Source: JAFGSI01 sp041287425 (GTDB taxonomy: Bacteria; Chloroflexota; Anaerolineae; Anaerolineales; Villigracilaceae). From it: 64,000 nucleotides of DNA. Positions 46,095-57,480 of the stretch are shown here, piece after piece (within the stretch, counting starts at the first letter, position 1; each line of letters begins with the position of its first letter). The stretch lies in the NCBI GenBank assembly GCA_041287425.1, contig JBEULG010000004.1, forward strand, positions 1 to 64,000, written 5' to 3'. The position numbers and the translations under genes are program-made. The notes beneath the pieces are model-generated. The model was given only the letters and a program-made list of their open reading frames with translations. It did not search any database and had not been told where the DNA came from.

Positions 46095-48569
46095 TTATAG
46101 CAAACTTAGCGGTTCCACTTCCACCCGCCAGTCATCCAGGTTCATCTCCCGCACCGTCCCCTCCGGCTGCGGGCCGCGCAGGATAATCTGCCAGCGGTAG
46201 AGGCCCTCCAGGCGGGAGAAAAAGCACGGCGCGGGACCGATGAGCGTGGTCTGGCGGTAGTCGCCGGCTGCCAGTTGCTGCTTAATCTTTTCGGCGACGC
46301 GTTTCGCCTCGGCCTCGGCTTTGAGCGGGTCGAAGTGACGGTACTCCAGCCGCACCAGGCGGGCGAAGGGCGGATACCCCAGCCGGCGGCGCTCCTCCAG
46401 TTCGCGGGCGTAGAAGCCGGCCACGTCGTGCCGCGCCGCGGCCTGGATGACGTAATGCTCCGGCTGGAAGGTCTGCAGGATGACCCGCCCGCCCAGCGCC
46501 GAACGGCCGGCGCGGCCCGCCACCTGGGTCAGCAGGCCAAAGGTCCGCTCGGCGGCAAACGGGTCGGGCAGGTTGAGGCCCACGTCGGCCAGCACAATCC
46601 CAACCAGCGTCACCAGCGGCAGGTCGAGTCCCTTGGCCAGCATCTGCGTCCCGACCAGTACGTCGGCGCGGTGGGCGGCGAAGTGGCTGAGGATGATTTC
46701 GTGGGCGTCCTTCTGGCGGGTGGTCTCCCAGTCCCAGCGCAGGGTGCGGGCAGAGGGGAAGAGCGCCTGCACCTCGGCCTCCACTTTTTCGCTGCCCAGG
46801 CCGTAGGCGCGGATGTGCTTGCTCCCGCAGGCGGGACAGGTCTGCGGCAGACGGCGATGATAGTTGCAGCGGTGACAGGTAAGAGTGCCCACGTGTTCCC
46901 GGGTCTCGTGTTCCGGTCTTCCAGGAACACCGGAGGACGGGGCAACGTGATACGTCAATGGCGTCTCGCAGTTGGGACATTTCAGGGCGTGGCCGCACTC
47001 GCGGCAAAAGACGTAAGTGGCCGTGCCGCGCCGGTTGAGGTACAGGATGGCCTGCTGGCCGCGGGCGAGGACTTCCTCCAGCGCGGCGGATAGTTCGCGG
47101 CTGAAGATGCCCCGGTTGCCGGATTTGAGTTCGGCGCGCATGTCCACCACGCGGACCTCGGGCAGGGCGCGGCGTTCGACGCGTTCCGGCAACTCGAGGC
47201 GGGTCAGCCTCTCCCCCCGCTCGGCTTCGTACTGCTGGACGACGCTCGGGGTGGCCGAGCCGAGCAGGCAAACCGCCCCGCACAGACGGGCATATTGCCG
47301 GGCCGCGGTGACGGCGTGGTAGAACGGCGGTTCAGCCTGGGAGTAGGAACTGTCGTGGCATTCGTCCAGCACAATCAGGCCGATTTCGGGCAGCGGGGCA
47401 AAGAGCGCCGAGCGCGGCCCGATGACCACCTTGAGCAACCCCAGGCGGGCGCGCCGCCAGGTATCGTAGCGCTCGCCGTCCGAGAGGCGCGAGTGGAGCA
47501 GCCCCACCTGGCCGGGGAAGCGCGCCAGGAAACGCCGCACCGTCTGCGGGGTCAGGGCAATCTCCGGGACGAGAATCAGCGCCCCCTTGCCGCGCCGCAC
47601 CGCTTCCTCCGCCGCCCGCAGGTAGAGTTCGGTCTTGCCGGAGCCGGTCACGCCCTGGAGCAGGAAGGCAGCCGGAGAGCGAGAAAAGGCGCGGCGGATT
47701 TGCTCCCAGGCGGCTTGCTGATCGGGGGTCAATTGAATTTCTCGATTGCCCGCTTCTGGTTCGCCCAGTCTTTCCAGTGGGTCGCGCCAGATTTCGGTCT
47801 CGCGCAGGACGATGAGACCGCGCTCCTCCAGTTCCTGCAAATCGGCCAGGGTACAGCCGCTCTCGGCATAGACCCACGCCACGTTGACCGCCTGCGGCTC
47901 GCGCATCAGGAAGCGCAAGGCGGCCTGACGGCGGGCGAGCGTGGCAGCCGTCTTCCCCAGGGTGGGCAGGGCGGCCTCGGCCTCCTGCGGCGGGACGGCC
48001 AGTTGCGCCGTCCGCACGAACTTGGGGCGCACGCTTGGCGGCGGCAGCACCGACTGGGCCGTCAACAGCCCGGTGCGGACGAGATACTGCGCCGTCTTGC
48101 GCCAGTCCACTTTGGCGAAGTGGCGGTCAATCTGCCGGCCGCGCAAGGGGCCGCGTTCCTCCAGCAGGCGCAGCAGCCGCCCCTCCACCGGCGAGGACTG
48201 ACGAGCGGCGACCGGCGAGCGGCGACTGACAGCATAGAGCGTATCCGCCTGCTGCGAAAGCCCGGCGGGCAGCATCAGGTTTACCATCGCCGCCAGCGGG
48301 GCGAGGAAATGCGCCGCCATCCAACGCGCCAGGGCAATCTGGGCAGGGGTCAGGACGGGCAGCGGGTCGAGCAGGTCGAGGACGGGTTTGGTCTCGGCGA
48401 CGGAGGCGGTGGCGGTCAACTCCAGGACGACCCCCTGGACGGTCTGCTTGCCGAACGGGACGACCACCAGATGTCCCGCGCCGACGCGCCCCTCCAGTTC
48501 CGGCGGGAGGTGGTAGTCGAATTCCCCGCTCAGGGCGGGGACGTTGACGGCAACGCGGGCGTAAATCAC
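46095..48569 (-). CDS. priA: Primosomal replication restart helicase
   Basis: 824 aa from GTG at 48569, which overlaps the upstream stop by 4 bp (GTGA). Seen: N-terminal DNA-binding domain, Walker A GVTGSGKTE near residue 308, DECH (VLDECHDSSY near residue 397), zinc-binding CRECG, CPNC, CHRC and CPAC clusters between about 525 and 585, and the helicase C-terminal motifs. PriA reloads DnaB at stalled forks. Odd features: about 18 extra residues (VAPSS...HVGT) sit inside the zinc region and an Arg/Ser-rich stretch near residue 113 looks repeat-derived. Confidence 0.93.
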   Translation of the reverse strand: MIYARVAVNVPALSGEFDYHLPPELEGRVGAGHLVVVPFGKQTVQGVVLELTATASVAETKPVLDLLDPLPVLTPAQIALARWMAAHFLAPLAAMVNLMLPAGLSQQADTLYAVSRRSPVAARQSSPVEGRLLRLLEERGPLRGRQIDRHFAKVDWRKTAQYLVRTGLLTAQSVLPPPSVRPKFVRTAQLAVPPQEAEAALPTLGKTAATLARRQAALRFLMREPQAVNVAWVYAESGCTLADLQELEERGLIVLRETEIWRDPLERLGEPEAGNREIQLTPDQQAAWEQIRRAFSRSPAAFLLQGVTGSGKTELYLRAAEEAVRRGKGALILVPEIALTPQTVRRFLARFPGQVGLLHSRLSDGERYDTWRRARLGLLKVVIGPRSALFAPLPEIGLIVLDECHDSSYSQAEPPFYHAVTAARQYARLCGAVCLLGSATPSVVQQYEAERGERLTRLELPERVERRALPEVRVVDMRAELKSGNRGIFSRELSAALEEVLARGQQAILYLNRRGTATYVFCRECGHALKCPNCETPLTYHVAPSSGVPGRPEHETREHVGTLTCHRCNYHRRLPQTCPACGSKHIRAYGLGSEKVEAEVQALFPSARTLRWDWETTRQKDAHEIILSHFAAHRADVLVGTQMLAKGLDLPLVTLVGIVLADVGLNLPDPFAAERTFGLLTQVAGRAGRSALGGRVILQTFQPEHYVIQAAARHDVAGFYARELEERRRLGYPPFARLVRLEYRHFDPLKAEAEAKRVAEKIKQQLAAGDYRQTTLIGPAPCFFSRLEGLYRWQIILRGPQPEGTVREMNLDDWRVEVEPLSLL

Positions 48570-49414
48570 TTTGTTTTCAACACCACCGCCGCGCCGTAGC
48601 CGACCACCGACGAGTAGTCGCCGGTCACATCGCCGGAGGTGGCGTAACGCAGCACGCGGACGGTATCCGCGCCCAGGCCGCGCGCCGCCCACAGCACGGC
48701 AGCCACGGCGGGGCCTCCGCAGGCCTGGCCGCGGCCGCTGGCTTCGGCGGCGAAGATGGCCGGCGGGTCGAAGGCTTCGAAGCAGCGCAGCATCTCCGAG
48801 TCGAGCAGCCGGGCGGTTTCCTGGTCGTAGAAGTGGGAGAGGTCGGTGGAGGCCACCAGGAGGGCGTTGCGGCCGTGCAGGACCTCGGCCAAAGCCTCAC
48901 CCAGCGCCTGGGAGATGCCCGGCTCTTGGGCGCGCACCATCACCGGCAGGAGTTTGAACGGCGCGGCCAGGGCGCGTTGCAGGAAGGGCAATTCGATTTC
49001 GAGGGAATGCTCGCGGTCACGCGCCACCGGGGTCGTGGTGATTCCAATCGTCCGTTCCAGTTCGGCATCCAGCGCGGCAAGGGCTTCTTTGTCCACCGGA
49101 ATCTCGCCCAGGGGGGTGGCATAGGCCTCGTGGGCGGTGGTCAGCAGCGGCTCGTAGTAGGGCTGGTGCATCGGCGAGATAACGGCCACCAGGTCGGGGG
49201 TCCGGCCGCGCACGGCGGCAAAGGCGTAGCCCGCCACCGGCCCGGAGTAGATGTGTCCGGCGTGGGGAGCGATGACGCCGACGACTTCCCCTCCCAGTTC
49301 GGGCAGTTCGGCGCGGTCGAGGTAGGTGTCCACGGCGCGGGCCAGAGCAGCCGGATTGCCCTCATACCAGGCGCCGGCAATCGGCGAAGGACGGACAGGA
49401 GCAATGCTGGTCAT
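48566..49414 (-). CDS. MEMO1/AmmeMemoRadiSam system protein B
   Basis: 282 aa from the ATG at 49414, with AAAAGGAGG upstream. Seen: APHAGHIYSGPVAGYAF near residue 49, SPMHQPYYEPLL near residue 81, ASTDLSHFYD near residue 187 and a conserved GRGQACGGP near residue 227. MEMO-family proteins relate to extradiol dioxygenases and are usually encoded with an AMMECR1 protein and a radical SAM protein. Neither partner is adjacent here. Confidence 0.9.
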   Translation of the reverse strand: MTSIAPVRPSPIAGAWYEGNPAALARAVDTYLDRAELPELGGEVVGVIAPHAGHIYSGPVAGYAFAAVRGRTPDLVAVISPMHQPYYEPLLTTAHEAYATPLGEIPVDKEALAALDAELERTIGITTTPVARDREHSLEIELPFLQRALAAPFKLLPVMVRAQEPGISQALGEALAEVLHGRNALLVASTDLSHFYDQETARLLDSEMLRCFEAFDPPAIFAAEASGRGQACGGPAVAAVLWAARGLGADTVRVLRYATSGDVTGDYSSVVGYGAAVVLKTK

Positions 49415-49546
49415 ACGGCCTCCTTTTCCGTTGAATCGGTTTCCTTTCAATTGTAGCACGGCCGGGAAAGGTTGCAATAGCGCACCTGCTCAGGTTGCCC
49501 GACAGGATTCATTTCTGGAATTTGACGAGGCCGGGGGCGAATGCGC

Positions 49547-50203
49547 CTAGCGAGGGTACCTGCGCCGGAAACGGCGCTGAGCGGCCCAGCGCAGATAAAG
49601 CGCGGCGCCTCCCAGCAGAGCCGCCAGGCCGAGCCAGACGAACGGCCAGGGCCGGACCGCCGGGCGTTTCGCCTGCGGCGGAAGAGGCTGTTCCTGAGCG
49701 GTGAACGAGGCTGCCTCAGGCGTTGCGGACAGGGTGGGGGTGGCCTCTGCCAGCCGAGTGGTGTCGGCGGCTTCTTGGCCAGACGGCGCAGCGAGCATGG
49801 GCGCCGCCTCGGTGATGACCTCCTGGGTCTCGGCCGGGCCGCCGCCGTAGCCGCTTTCCATCACCGGGACGGCGGAGCGGCTTGTCAGTTGACCCATCCA
49901 CGCGCCGCCGAAGGCGCAGAGAAAGATCAGCGTCGCCAGAGCAGAGGCCCAGGAGAAGACCGGCACGGCGCGCGGGACCGGCGGCTTGAGACCGGCCATT
50001 TGGGGCGTCAGCGTGAAGGCGCGCGGGGCGCGGCGGCGCGGGGCGCGGCGAAGGACAGCGCGGGCCTGGCGCAATTCTTCCAGCGCGGCAGCCAGGGCGG
50101 GGTCCGCGGCGAGGCGGGACTCGAGGCGCGCCGCTTCGGCCTGCGGCAATTGCCCGTCCAGGTAGGCGGAAAGTTGCTCGAGGTCGCGAAAAGTCGTCTT
50201 CAT
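49547..50203 (-). CDS. Putative anti-sigma factor
   Basis: 218 aa. N-terminal helical part LEQLSAYLDGQLPQAEAARLESRLAADPAL (about 8-37) as in anti-sigma domains, but without the HxxxCxxC zinc motif. One membrane helix (about 83-105), an extracytoplasmic Thr/Ala-rich region, then a second helix (about 186-207) with a basic C-terminus. It overlaps the sigma-factor gene by 4 bp, which supports the role. Confidence 0.75.
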   Translation of the reverse strand: MKTTFRDLEQLSAYLDGQLPQAEAARLESRLAADPALAAALEELRQARAVLRRAPRRRAPRAFTLTPQMAGLKPPVPRAVPVFSWASALATLIFLCAFGGAWMGQLTSRSAVPVMESGYGGGPAETQEVITEAAPMLAAPSGQEAADTTRLAEATPTLSATPEAASFTAQEQPLPPQAKRPAVRPWPFVWLGLAALLGGAALYLRWAAQRRFRRRYPR

Positions 50204-50808
50204 GCCTCACGCTCCACAACCAGACGGAAGGCGGCGGGCAAAAGTTCCCAAAAGGCCTGCAGACATTCGCGCAGTTTCAGGCGGGCGCGGGCCAGGCGGC
50301 TCTTGACCGTGCCGAGCGGGAGGCGGGCGGCGCGGGCGACCTCGGTGTAATCCAGTCCTTCGATATCGGCCAGCACGACGACGGCCCGGAAGTTGGCGGG
50401 CAGGGCATCCAGGCAGTGCTGGATGGCATGGTTAAGTTCGGCCTGGTCGAATTGTTCTTCGGGGGAGGCGGCGGGATCGGCCAGCCAGCGCGGGCTTTCG
50501 ATTTCCTCGCCGTCGTCGCTCTCCGGTTCGAGGGGAGTGGTGGGGCGGCGCTTACGGCGGCGGAGTTCGTCGTAGCAGGCATTGGTGACGGTGCGCAGCA
50601 GCCAGGCTTTGAAGGAACCGCCGCGATACGCGTTGAGGGCGCGGAAGGCGGAGAGAAAGGCTTCCTGGGTGGCGTCGGCGGCCAGCTCTTCATCGCCGAG
50701 AATGCGCAGGGCGGTGTTGTAGAGGGCGTCCTGATAGGCCAGCACGAGGCGGTTGAAAGCCTCCAGGTCGCCGCGCTGGGCCGAGCGGATGAGGGAGGGT
50801 TCGTCCAT
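50200..50808 (-). CDS. ECF-type RNA polymerase sigma factor
   Basis: 202 aa. Region 2 (FNRLVLAYQDALYNTALRILGDEELAADATQEAFLSAFRAL, about 17-57) and region 4 (about 140-190; LPANFRAVVVLADIEGLDYTEVARAARLPLGTVKSRLARAR). Regions 1 and 3 are reduced, as in RpoE-type factors. A TAAAAT box (50816-50821, minus) lies 7 nt before the ATG, so the transcript may be leaderless. Confidence 0.95.
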   Translation of the reverse strand: MDEPSLIRSAQRGDLEAFNRLVLAYQDALYNTALRILGDEELAADATQEAFLSAFRALNAYRGGSFKAWLLRTVTNACYDELRRRKRRPTTPLEPESDDGEEIESPRWLADPAASPEEQFDQAELNHAIQHCLDALPANFRAVVVLADIEGLDYTEVARAARLPLGTVKSRLARARLKLRECLQAFWELLPAAFRLVVEREA

Positions 50809-50866
50809 CGGGAATATTTTATCACCACAGAGGCGGGACGATGCCGGGGCTGAAGAAAATTCGTCA

Positions 50867-50997
50867 GGGCTTACGCAAAATGAGATTCATTTCACCGCCA
50901 AGACGCCAAACTTTTGCAGAGTTCGCCAAGTGTGCTTGGCGTCTTGATACCTATCTTGGCGTTCTCCGTGTCCTGGCGGTTCGTCCTGCGTAAGTCC
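50867..50997. mobile_element. 131-bp MITE-like element
   Basis: Ends are GGGCTTACGCA (50867-50877) and TGCGTAAGTCC (50987-50997), an 11-bp terminal inverted repeat with one mismatch. The interior holds CCGCCAAGACGCCAA and its inverse (CTTGGCGTCTTG), the same words as in the 6335-6464 repeats. No transposase. A target duplication is not certain. Confidence 0.55.
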
Positions 50998-51102
50998 TAT
51001 TCGTTCCATTCGTGTCCTCCGATGCCAAAAAACCGTATCGCTCCGAGCCATCAAACACTACCGCCCTGGATTTGCTCCAGGGTGGCATCTATGGCGAGAG
51101 GC
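50998..51102. other. Intergenic region with weak hairpin
   Basis: Contains CCCTGGA / TCCAGGG (51064-51070, 51076-51082), a 7-bp stem with 5-nt loop, 20 bp past the minus-strand DUF3054 stop. It could be that gene's terminator, but the T-tract is poor. Nothing else is seen. Confidence 0.4.
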
Positions 51103-51498
51103 TCAGGTTTTTTGGGCCCGCTTTGCGAGGAGAAACGCTCCCCGCCAGAAGACCATGCCCAAGGCGGCGCTGCCGCCGAGGATGAGGGCGAAGAGCGGCA
51201 GGGCCGCCGAGTTGAGCAGGGCGGCGCGCAGGACGGCGGTCAACGGGGCGGCGAGGAACATGGCCAGCACAGGCCGCCAGAGTTGACGCGGATTGGAGAC
51301 CACCTTTTGGTCGAAAAGTCCCAGCCAGGGGGCGATGAGGAACCAGCCTGCCAGCAGAGGCGCGAAGGTGGTCAACATGCGCCCGGCAAAGGAGATTTGC
51401 AATTCACCGTGCGAGGCAAAGCCGATCAGCGTAATGACGGCAATTGCAACCGTGTCGCCACTGGCCAGGAGCAAAATTGAGCGGGAGAGCGGTTTCAT
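51103..51498 (-). CDS. DUF3054-family membrane protein
   Basis: 131 aa with four hydrophobic helices (about 7-28, 39-60, 70-90 and 100-122). Seen: LASGDTVAIAVITLIGFASHGE at the start and a Pro/Trp loop (NPRQLWRPVLAM) between helices, as in DUF3054. Function unknown. Its start overlaps the lysS stop by 4 bp. Confidence 0.82.
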   Translation of the reverse strand: MKPLSRSILLLASGDTVAIAVITLIGFASHGELQISFAGRMLTTFAPLLAGWFLIAPWLGLFDQKVVSNPRQLWRPVLAMFLAAPLTAVLRAALLNSAALPLFALILGGSAALGMVFWRGAFLLAKRAQKT

Positions 51499-53015
51499 TC
51501 TTCTTTCCTCACCGGCGGGAAGAGGATGACCTCGCGGATGCTGTGTTTGTCGGTCAGGAGCATGGTCAGCCGGTCCACGCCCATGCCGAAGCCGCCGTTG
51601 GGCGGCATGCCGTAGCGCATGGCGCGCAGGTAGTCCTCGTCCAGGGGATGTTTTTCTTCGTCGTCGGCAGCGTAATCGCGGCCCATCTCAAGGAAGCGCT
51701 GTTCCTGGTCGAGCGGGTCGTTGAGTTCGGTGAAGGCGTTGCAGAGTTCGAATCCGGCCACGTAGCCCTCGAACCGTTCGACGGTCAGGGGATCGCCCGG
51801 TTTCGACTTGGCCAGCGGCGAAATGTCGCGCGGGTAATCGTAGAGAAAGGTGGGCTGGATGAGGGTCGGTTCGAGATATTCGGAGAGCATAAAGTCAATG
51901 AGTTTGCCGCGCGTGGCATGCGGGTCGGGCTGTTTGCCGGCCCGGACGAGAGCGTGATAGAGCGAATCGGCGGTGGGGTGGGCGGCGATGTCAATCCCGC
52001 TCGTTTCGAGCAGTCCCTGCCGCATTTCCAGCCGCCGCCAGGGTGGGGTGAAGTCCAGTTCGTGGCCCTGGTAAGTAATCTTCAGCCCGCCGGTCACCTG
52101 CTGGCAGACGAAGGCCAGCATCTGCTCGGTCAACTCCATCACCTTGAGGTAATCGGCATACGCCCAATAGAACTCCAGTTGGGTGAATTCGGGGTTGTGC
52201 TTGTACGAAATGCCCTCATTGCGGAAGTCGCGCCCGATTTCGTACACCTTCTCCAGGTTGCCCACCAGCAGGCGTTTGAGATACAACTCGAAGGAAATGC
52301 GCAGGTACATGTCCTGGTCGAGTTCGTTGTGATGGGTGACGAAGGGACGCGCCGCTGCGCCGCCGTAGAGCGGCTGGAGGATGGGCGTCTCGACCTCGAG
52401 GAAGCCGTTCCCGTCCAGGAACTCACGCAGCGCCCGGACGATTGCGGCGCGTTTACGGAAGGTTTCGCGCACTTCGGGGTTGACCGCCAGGTCGGCGTAG
52501 CGCTGGCGGGCGCGCAGTTCCGGGTCTTCCAGCGCCGCGTGGCGGATGACGGTGCCGTCCGGCAGGGTCTCATCTTTGGCGGCGGGCAGGGGGCTGATGG
52601 CCTTGGCCAGCATGTTGTAGTCGTGCACCAGCAGGGTCACCTCGCCGGAGCGGGTGCGCATGAGAACGCCGGCAGCCTGGACAAAATCCCCCAGGTCGAA
52701 GTAATCGTTGAAGAAAGCCAGACGTTCGGGACCGATCTCGTTGAGCCGCAGCAACAACTGGATGCGTCCCTCGCCGTCTTCGATATGGGCAAAGGTCAAT
52801 TTGCCCATCGGGCGCATGGCACGCAGACGGCCGGTCAGGGTGGCGCGCACTTCGGCGGCGGTGTCACCCGAGGCTTCGGCGGCCTCGAAGGCGGCAATGG
52901 CCTCGGCGCTGGTATGAGTCCGCTCGGCGCGGGAGGGGTAGGGTTCGATGCCCTGCCGGCGTAAAGTTTGCAATTTTTCGAGGCGGATTTTTTCCAGAGA
53001 GGTGTATTCGGGCAT
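51495..53015 (-). CDS. lysS: Lysyl-tRNA synthetase, class II
   Basis: 506 aa. N-terminal OB fold (about 60-160) and class II core: motif 2 in FRNEGISYKHNPEFTQLEFY near residue 260, motif 3 in GFGMGVDRLTML near residue 475. It charges tRNA-Lys. TAAAAT about 21 nt upstream is the probable -10; a modest AAGG ribosome site follows. The start region EYTSLEKIRLEKLQTLR matches the family. No T-box was found. Confidence 0.96.
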   Translation of the reverse strand: MPEYTSLEKIRLEKLQTLRRQGIEPYPSRAERTHTSAEAIAAFEAAEASGDTAAEVRATLTGRLRAMRPMGKLTFAHIEDGEGRIQLLLRLNEIGPERLAFFNDYFDLGDFVQAAGVLMRTRSGEVTLLVHDYNMLAKAISPLPAAKDETLPDGTVIRHAALEDPELRARQRYADLAVNPEVRETFRKRAAIVRALREFLDGNGFLEVETPILQPLYGGAAARPFVTHHNELDQDMYLRISFELYLKRLLVGNLEKVYEIGRDFRNEGISYKHNPEFTQLEFYWAYADYLKVMELTEQMLAFVCQQVTGGLKITYQGHELDFTPPWRRLEMRQGLLETSGIDIAAHPTADSLYHALVRAGKQPDPHATRGKLIDFMLSEYLEPTLIQPTFLYDYPRDISPLAKSKPGDPLTVERFEGYVAGFELCNAFTELNDPLDQEQRFLEMGRDYAADDEEKHPLDEDYLRAMRYGMPPNGGFGMGVDRLTMLLTDKHSIREVILFPPVRKEE

Positions 53016-53068
53016 GGGCTAGCCTTTCTGAGCGTTATTTTACCATTCGCGGACGGGATGCCGGGCGC

Positions 53069-53103
53069 AAAAAGCCCCGCGCATCAGGCAAGATGCGCGG
53101 GGC
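53069..53103 (-). terminator. Terminator of greA
   Basis: Perfect 12-bp stem GCCCCGCGCATC / GATGCGCGGGGC (53074-53103) with a 6-nt loop, followed on the minus strand by TTTTT. Confidence 0.92.
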
Positions 53104-53124
53104 CTGGACGGGCTTGCCCCGGGC

Positions 53125-53598
53125 CTATTCGACCTTGACGATTTTGACTTTGAAAGTGCCACCAGGCGCCTCGACGATCACTTCGTCGCCAGCGCGGTGG
53201 TTCAGCAGGGCCTTGCCAATCGGCGATTCGTTCGAGATGCGCCCCTCGCGCGGGTTGGCCTCCGCTGCGCCGACGATGGTATAGCGTTCGGGCGGGCCGT
53301 CTTCTTCCTTGATGACCACAGTCGAGCCGACCTGGATGAGGCCGCGTTTGTCTTTCTTGTCGGTCGTCTCCTCGATGATGCGCGCTGAGGCCAGGATCAT
53401 TTCCAATTCCTGGATGCGGCCTTCGACGAAGGCCTGCTCGTTCTTCGCAGCCTCGTACTCCGCGTTTTCGATCAATTCGCCGCCTTCCATCGCCTCGTGC
53501 AAACGGTTGGCCACCTCTTGGCGTTTGACCGTGCGCAGGTAGTCGAGTTCTTCCTGGAGTTTTTGATAGCCTTCTTTGGTCAGGAATGTAGTCGGCAT
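53125..53598 (-). CDS. greA: Transcription elongation factor GreA
   Basis: 157 aa from the ATG at 53598 (MPTTFLTKEGYQKL). Coiled-coil domain (about 1-75) with the tip acids in GGELIENAEYEAAKNEQ (about 38-54) and a C-terminal FKBP-like domain (GSTVVIKEEDG...SPIGKALL). GreA stimulates cleavage of the RNA 3' end in backtracked RNA polymerase. An upstream-extended frame runs through the leader hairpin and is not the real start. Confidence 0.96.
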   Translation of the reverse strand: MPTTFLTKEGYQKLQEELDYLRTVKRQEVANRLHEAMEGGELIENAEYEAAKNEQAFVEGRIQELEMILASARIIEETTDKKDKRGLIQVGSTVVIKEEDGPPERYTIVGAAEANPREGRISNESPIGKALLNHRAGDEVIVEAPGGTFKVKIVKVE

Positions 53599-53613
53599 TT
53601 TTTCGATCCTGGT

Positions 53614-53644
53614 AAAAAATGTGCATCTCCGTAGCAGAGATGCA
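53614..53644 (-). promoter_or_regulatory. Terminator-like attenuator hairpin in the greA leader
   Basis: On the minus strand TGCATCTC / GAGATGCA (8 bp, loop of 7) is followed by CATTTTTT, 16-46 nt before the greA ATG and downstream of the greA promoter. It would terminate transcripts after about 50 nt unless read through. Confidence 0.7.
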
Positions 53645-53670
53645 TACTGGGTTTCCCTGTCCGCGCCGCT

Positions 53671-53698
53671 ATTATACATGATTTTGTTCGAAAAGCAA
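53671..53698 (-). promoter_or_regulatory. greA promoter
   Basis: TTGCTT (53693-53698, minus) and TATAAT (53671-53676, minus) with 16 bp spacing. Predicted start near 53664, about 66 nt before the ATG. Confidence 0.75.
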
Positions 53699-53858
53699 GT
53701 GGCCCAGAGTTGTGTCGGATAGAAACAGACTTACAAGGACGAAGCGACAATCCTTCACAGCCTTCTGTGCTATGATTGCAGCCGGGCGAGGGGAAGCGCT
53801 TCCGCTGTTCCCCCTCGAACCAGTCGGCCTATCTTCGAGAAATTTTTGTGGAGGAAAC

Positions 53859-54799
53859 ATGATTCCCAGACTGCATTTTGCCCATCTGCCCACCCCCATC
53901 GAGTCTCTCCCCCGGCTCTCGGCGGCGCTTGGCGGCCCCACTCTGCTGGTCAAGCGCGATGACCAGACGGGTCTGGCCTTTGGCGGCAACAAGACCCGCA
54001 AACTGGAGTTTCTGGTCGCCGAGGCCCAGGCCCAGGGCGCGGACATGCTCGTCACTGCCGGGGCGCTCCAATCCAATCATTGCCGTCAGACGGCTGCCGC
54101 GGCCGCCCGCTTCGGCTTCGATTGCAGCCTCGTCCTGGTCGGCGAACCGCCCGATCGGCCCAGCGCCAATCTGCTTCTCGACCGCCTGTTCGGGGCGCAC
54201 CTGGTCTGGACGCAAAAATCCCAACGCGAGGCTGTCCTCGAACAGGTCTGCCAGGCCGCCAGGGAACAGGGCCGCAAACCCTACCTTGTCCCCTACGGCG
54301 GCTCGAACTCGACCGGCGCGCTGGGCTACGCCTTTGCCATGCAGGAATTCGTCGCCCAGGGCGTGCCGGCCGATTGGATCGTTTTTGCTTCCTCCTCGGG
54401 TGGGACGCAGGCCGGCCTGGTCCTCGGTCAGCGCCTGTTCGGCTATCCGGGCAAAATCCTCGGCATCAGTGTAGATGAACCGCAGGCCGTCCTGCAGGAG
54501 CGGGTAGCAAAACTGGCTTCAGAAACCTCCGAAAAGTTCGGCCAACGGCTCGACTTTGCTCCCGCCGAGGTGCTGGTCAACGCCGACTACTGCGCGGCCG
54601 GCTACGGCGTCCTGACCGCGGCCGAGCACGCCGCCATCCGCCTCTTCGCCCAGACGGAGGGCCTGCTGCTCGACCCCGTCTACACCGGGCGAGCCGCGGC
54701 GGGTTTGCTCGACCTGGTCCGCAAGGGATTCTTCCAACGGGACGAGACAGTTCTATTCTGGCACACCGGTGGACAGCCGGCGTTGTTTGCCGAGAAGTA

Positions 54800-54824
<25 letters not shown>
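53859..54824 (+). CDS. D-cysteine desulfhydrase / ACC deaminase family PLP enzyme
   Basis: 321 aa fold-type II PLP enzyme. Seen: KRDDQTGLAFGGNKTRKLEFL near residue 33 with the PLP-binding Lys, ALQSNHCRQTAAAAARFG near residue 70, a Gly-rich phosphate loop (SSSGGTQAGL near residue 188). Both ACC deaminase and D-cysteine desulfhydrase share these; which it is cannot be told by eye. GAGGAAAC precedes the ATG. Its last 25 bp overlap the end of gyrA on the other strand. Confidence 0.88.
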
Positions 54825-57307
<2,483 letters not shown>

Positions 57308-57351
57308 AGGTGGCTCCGGGGGAGAGGATTAAACACAAAGGGGACGAAAAC

Positions 57352-57375
57352 AAAAAAGGCCAGAAGGAATCTGGC
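57352..57375 (-). terminator. Terminator-like hairpin at the gyrA transcription start
   Basis: GCCAGA / TCTGGC (6 bp, 57359-57375) followed on the minus strand by CTTTTTTGTTTT. It overlaps the predicted gyrA start, so it more likely blocks read-through from upstream than attenuates gyrA. Confidence 0.55.
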
Positions 57376-57378
57376 TTT

Positions 57379-57407
57379 ATCTTACGGGGAAAGAGAGCGG
57401 GCGTCAA
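57379..57407 (-). promoter_or_regulatory. gyrA promoter
   Basis: TTGACG (57402-57407, minus) and TAAGAT (57379-57384, minus), spacing exactly 17 bp, about 72 bp before the start codon. Confidence 0.75.
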
Positions 57408-57422
57408 GGAGGAGCGGAACTG

Positions 57423-57458
57423 AAGAGGCCAGGCCTCTTGAGAAAGACCTGGCCTCTT
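57423..57458 (-). terminator. Hairpin after the SH3 lipoprotein gene
   Basis: AAGAGGCCAGG / CCTGGCCTCTT (11 bp, 14-nt loop) 23 bp past the lipoprotein stop. No T-run follows, so termination strength is uncertain. Confidence 0.55.
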
Positions 57459-57480
57459 GTCTCTGCTGCCCAATTCTTTC

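Noticed and set aside
57352..57375. Attenuator of gyrA
   Set aside because: The predicted transcription start falls inside the left arm of the hairpin, so the full stem would not be transcribed from this promoter.
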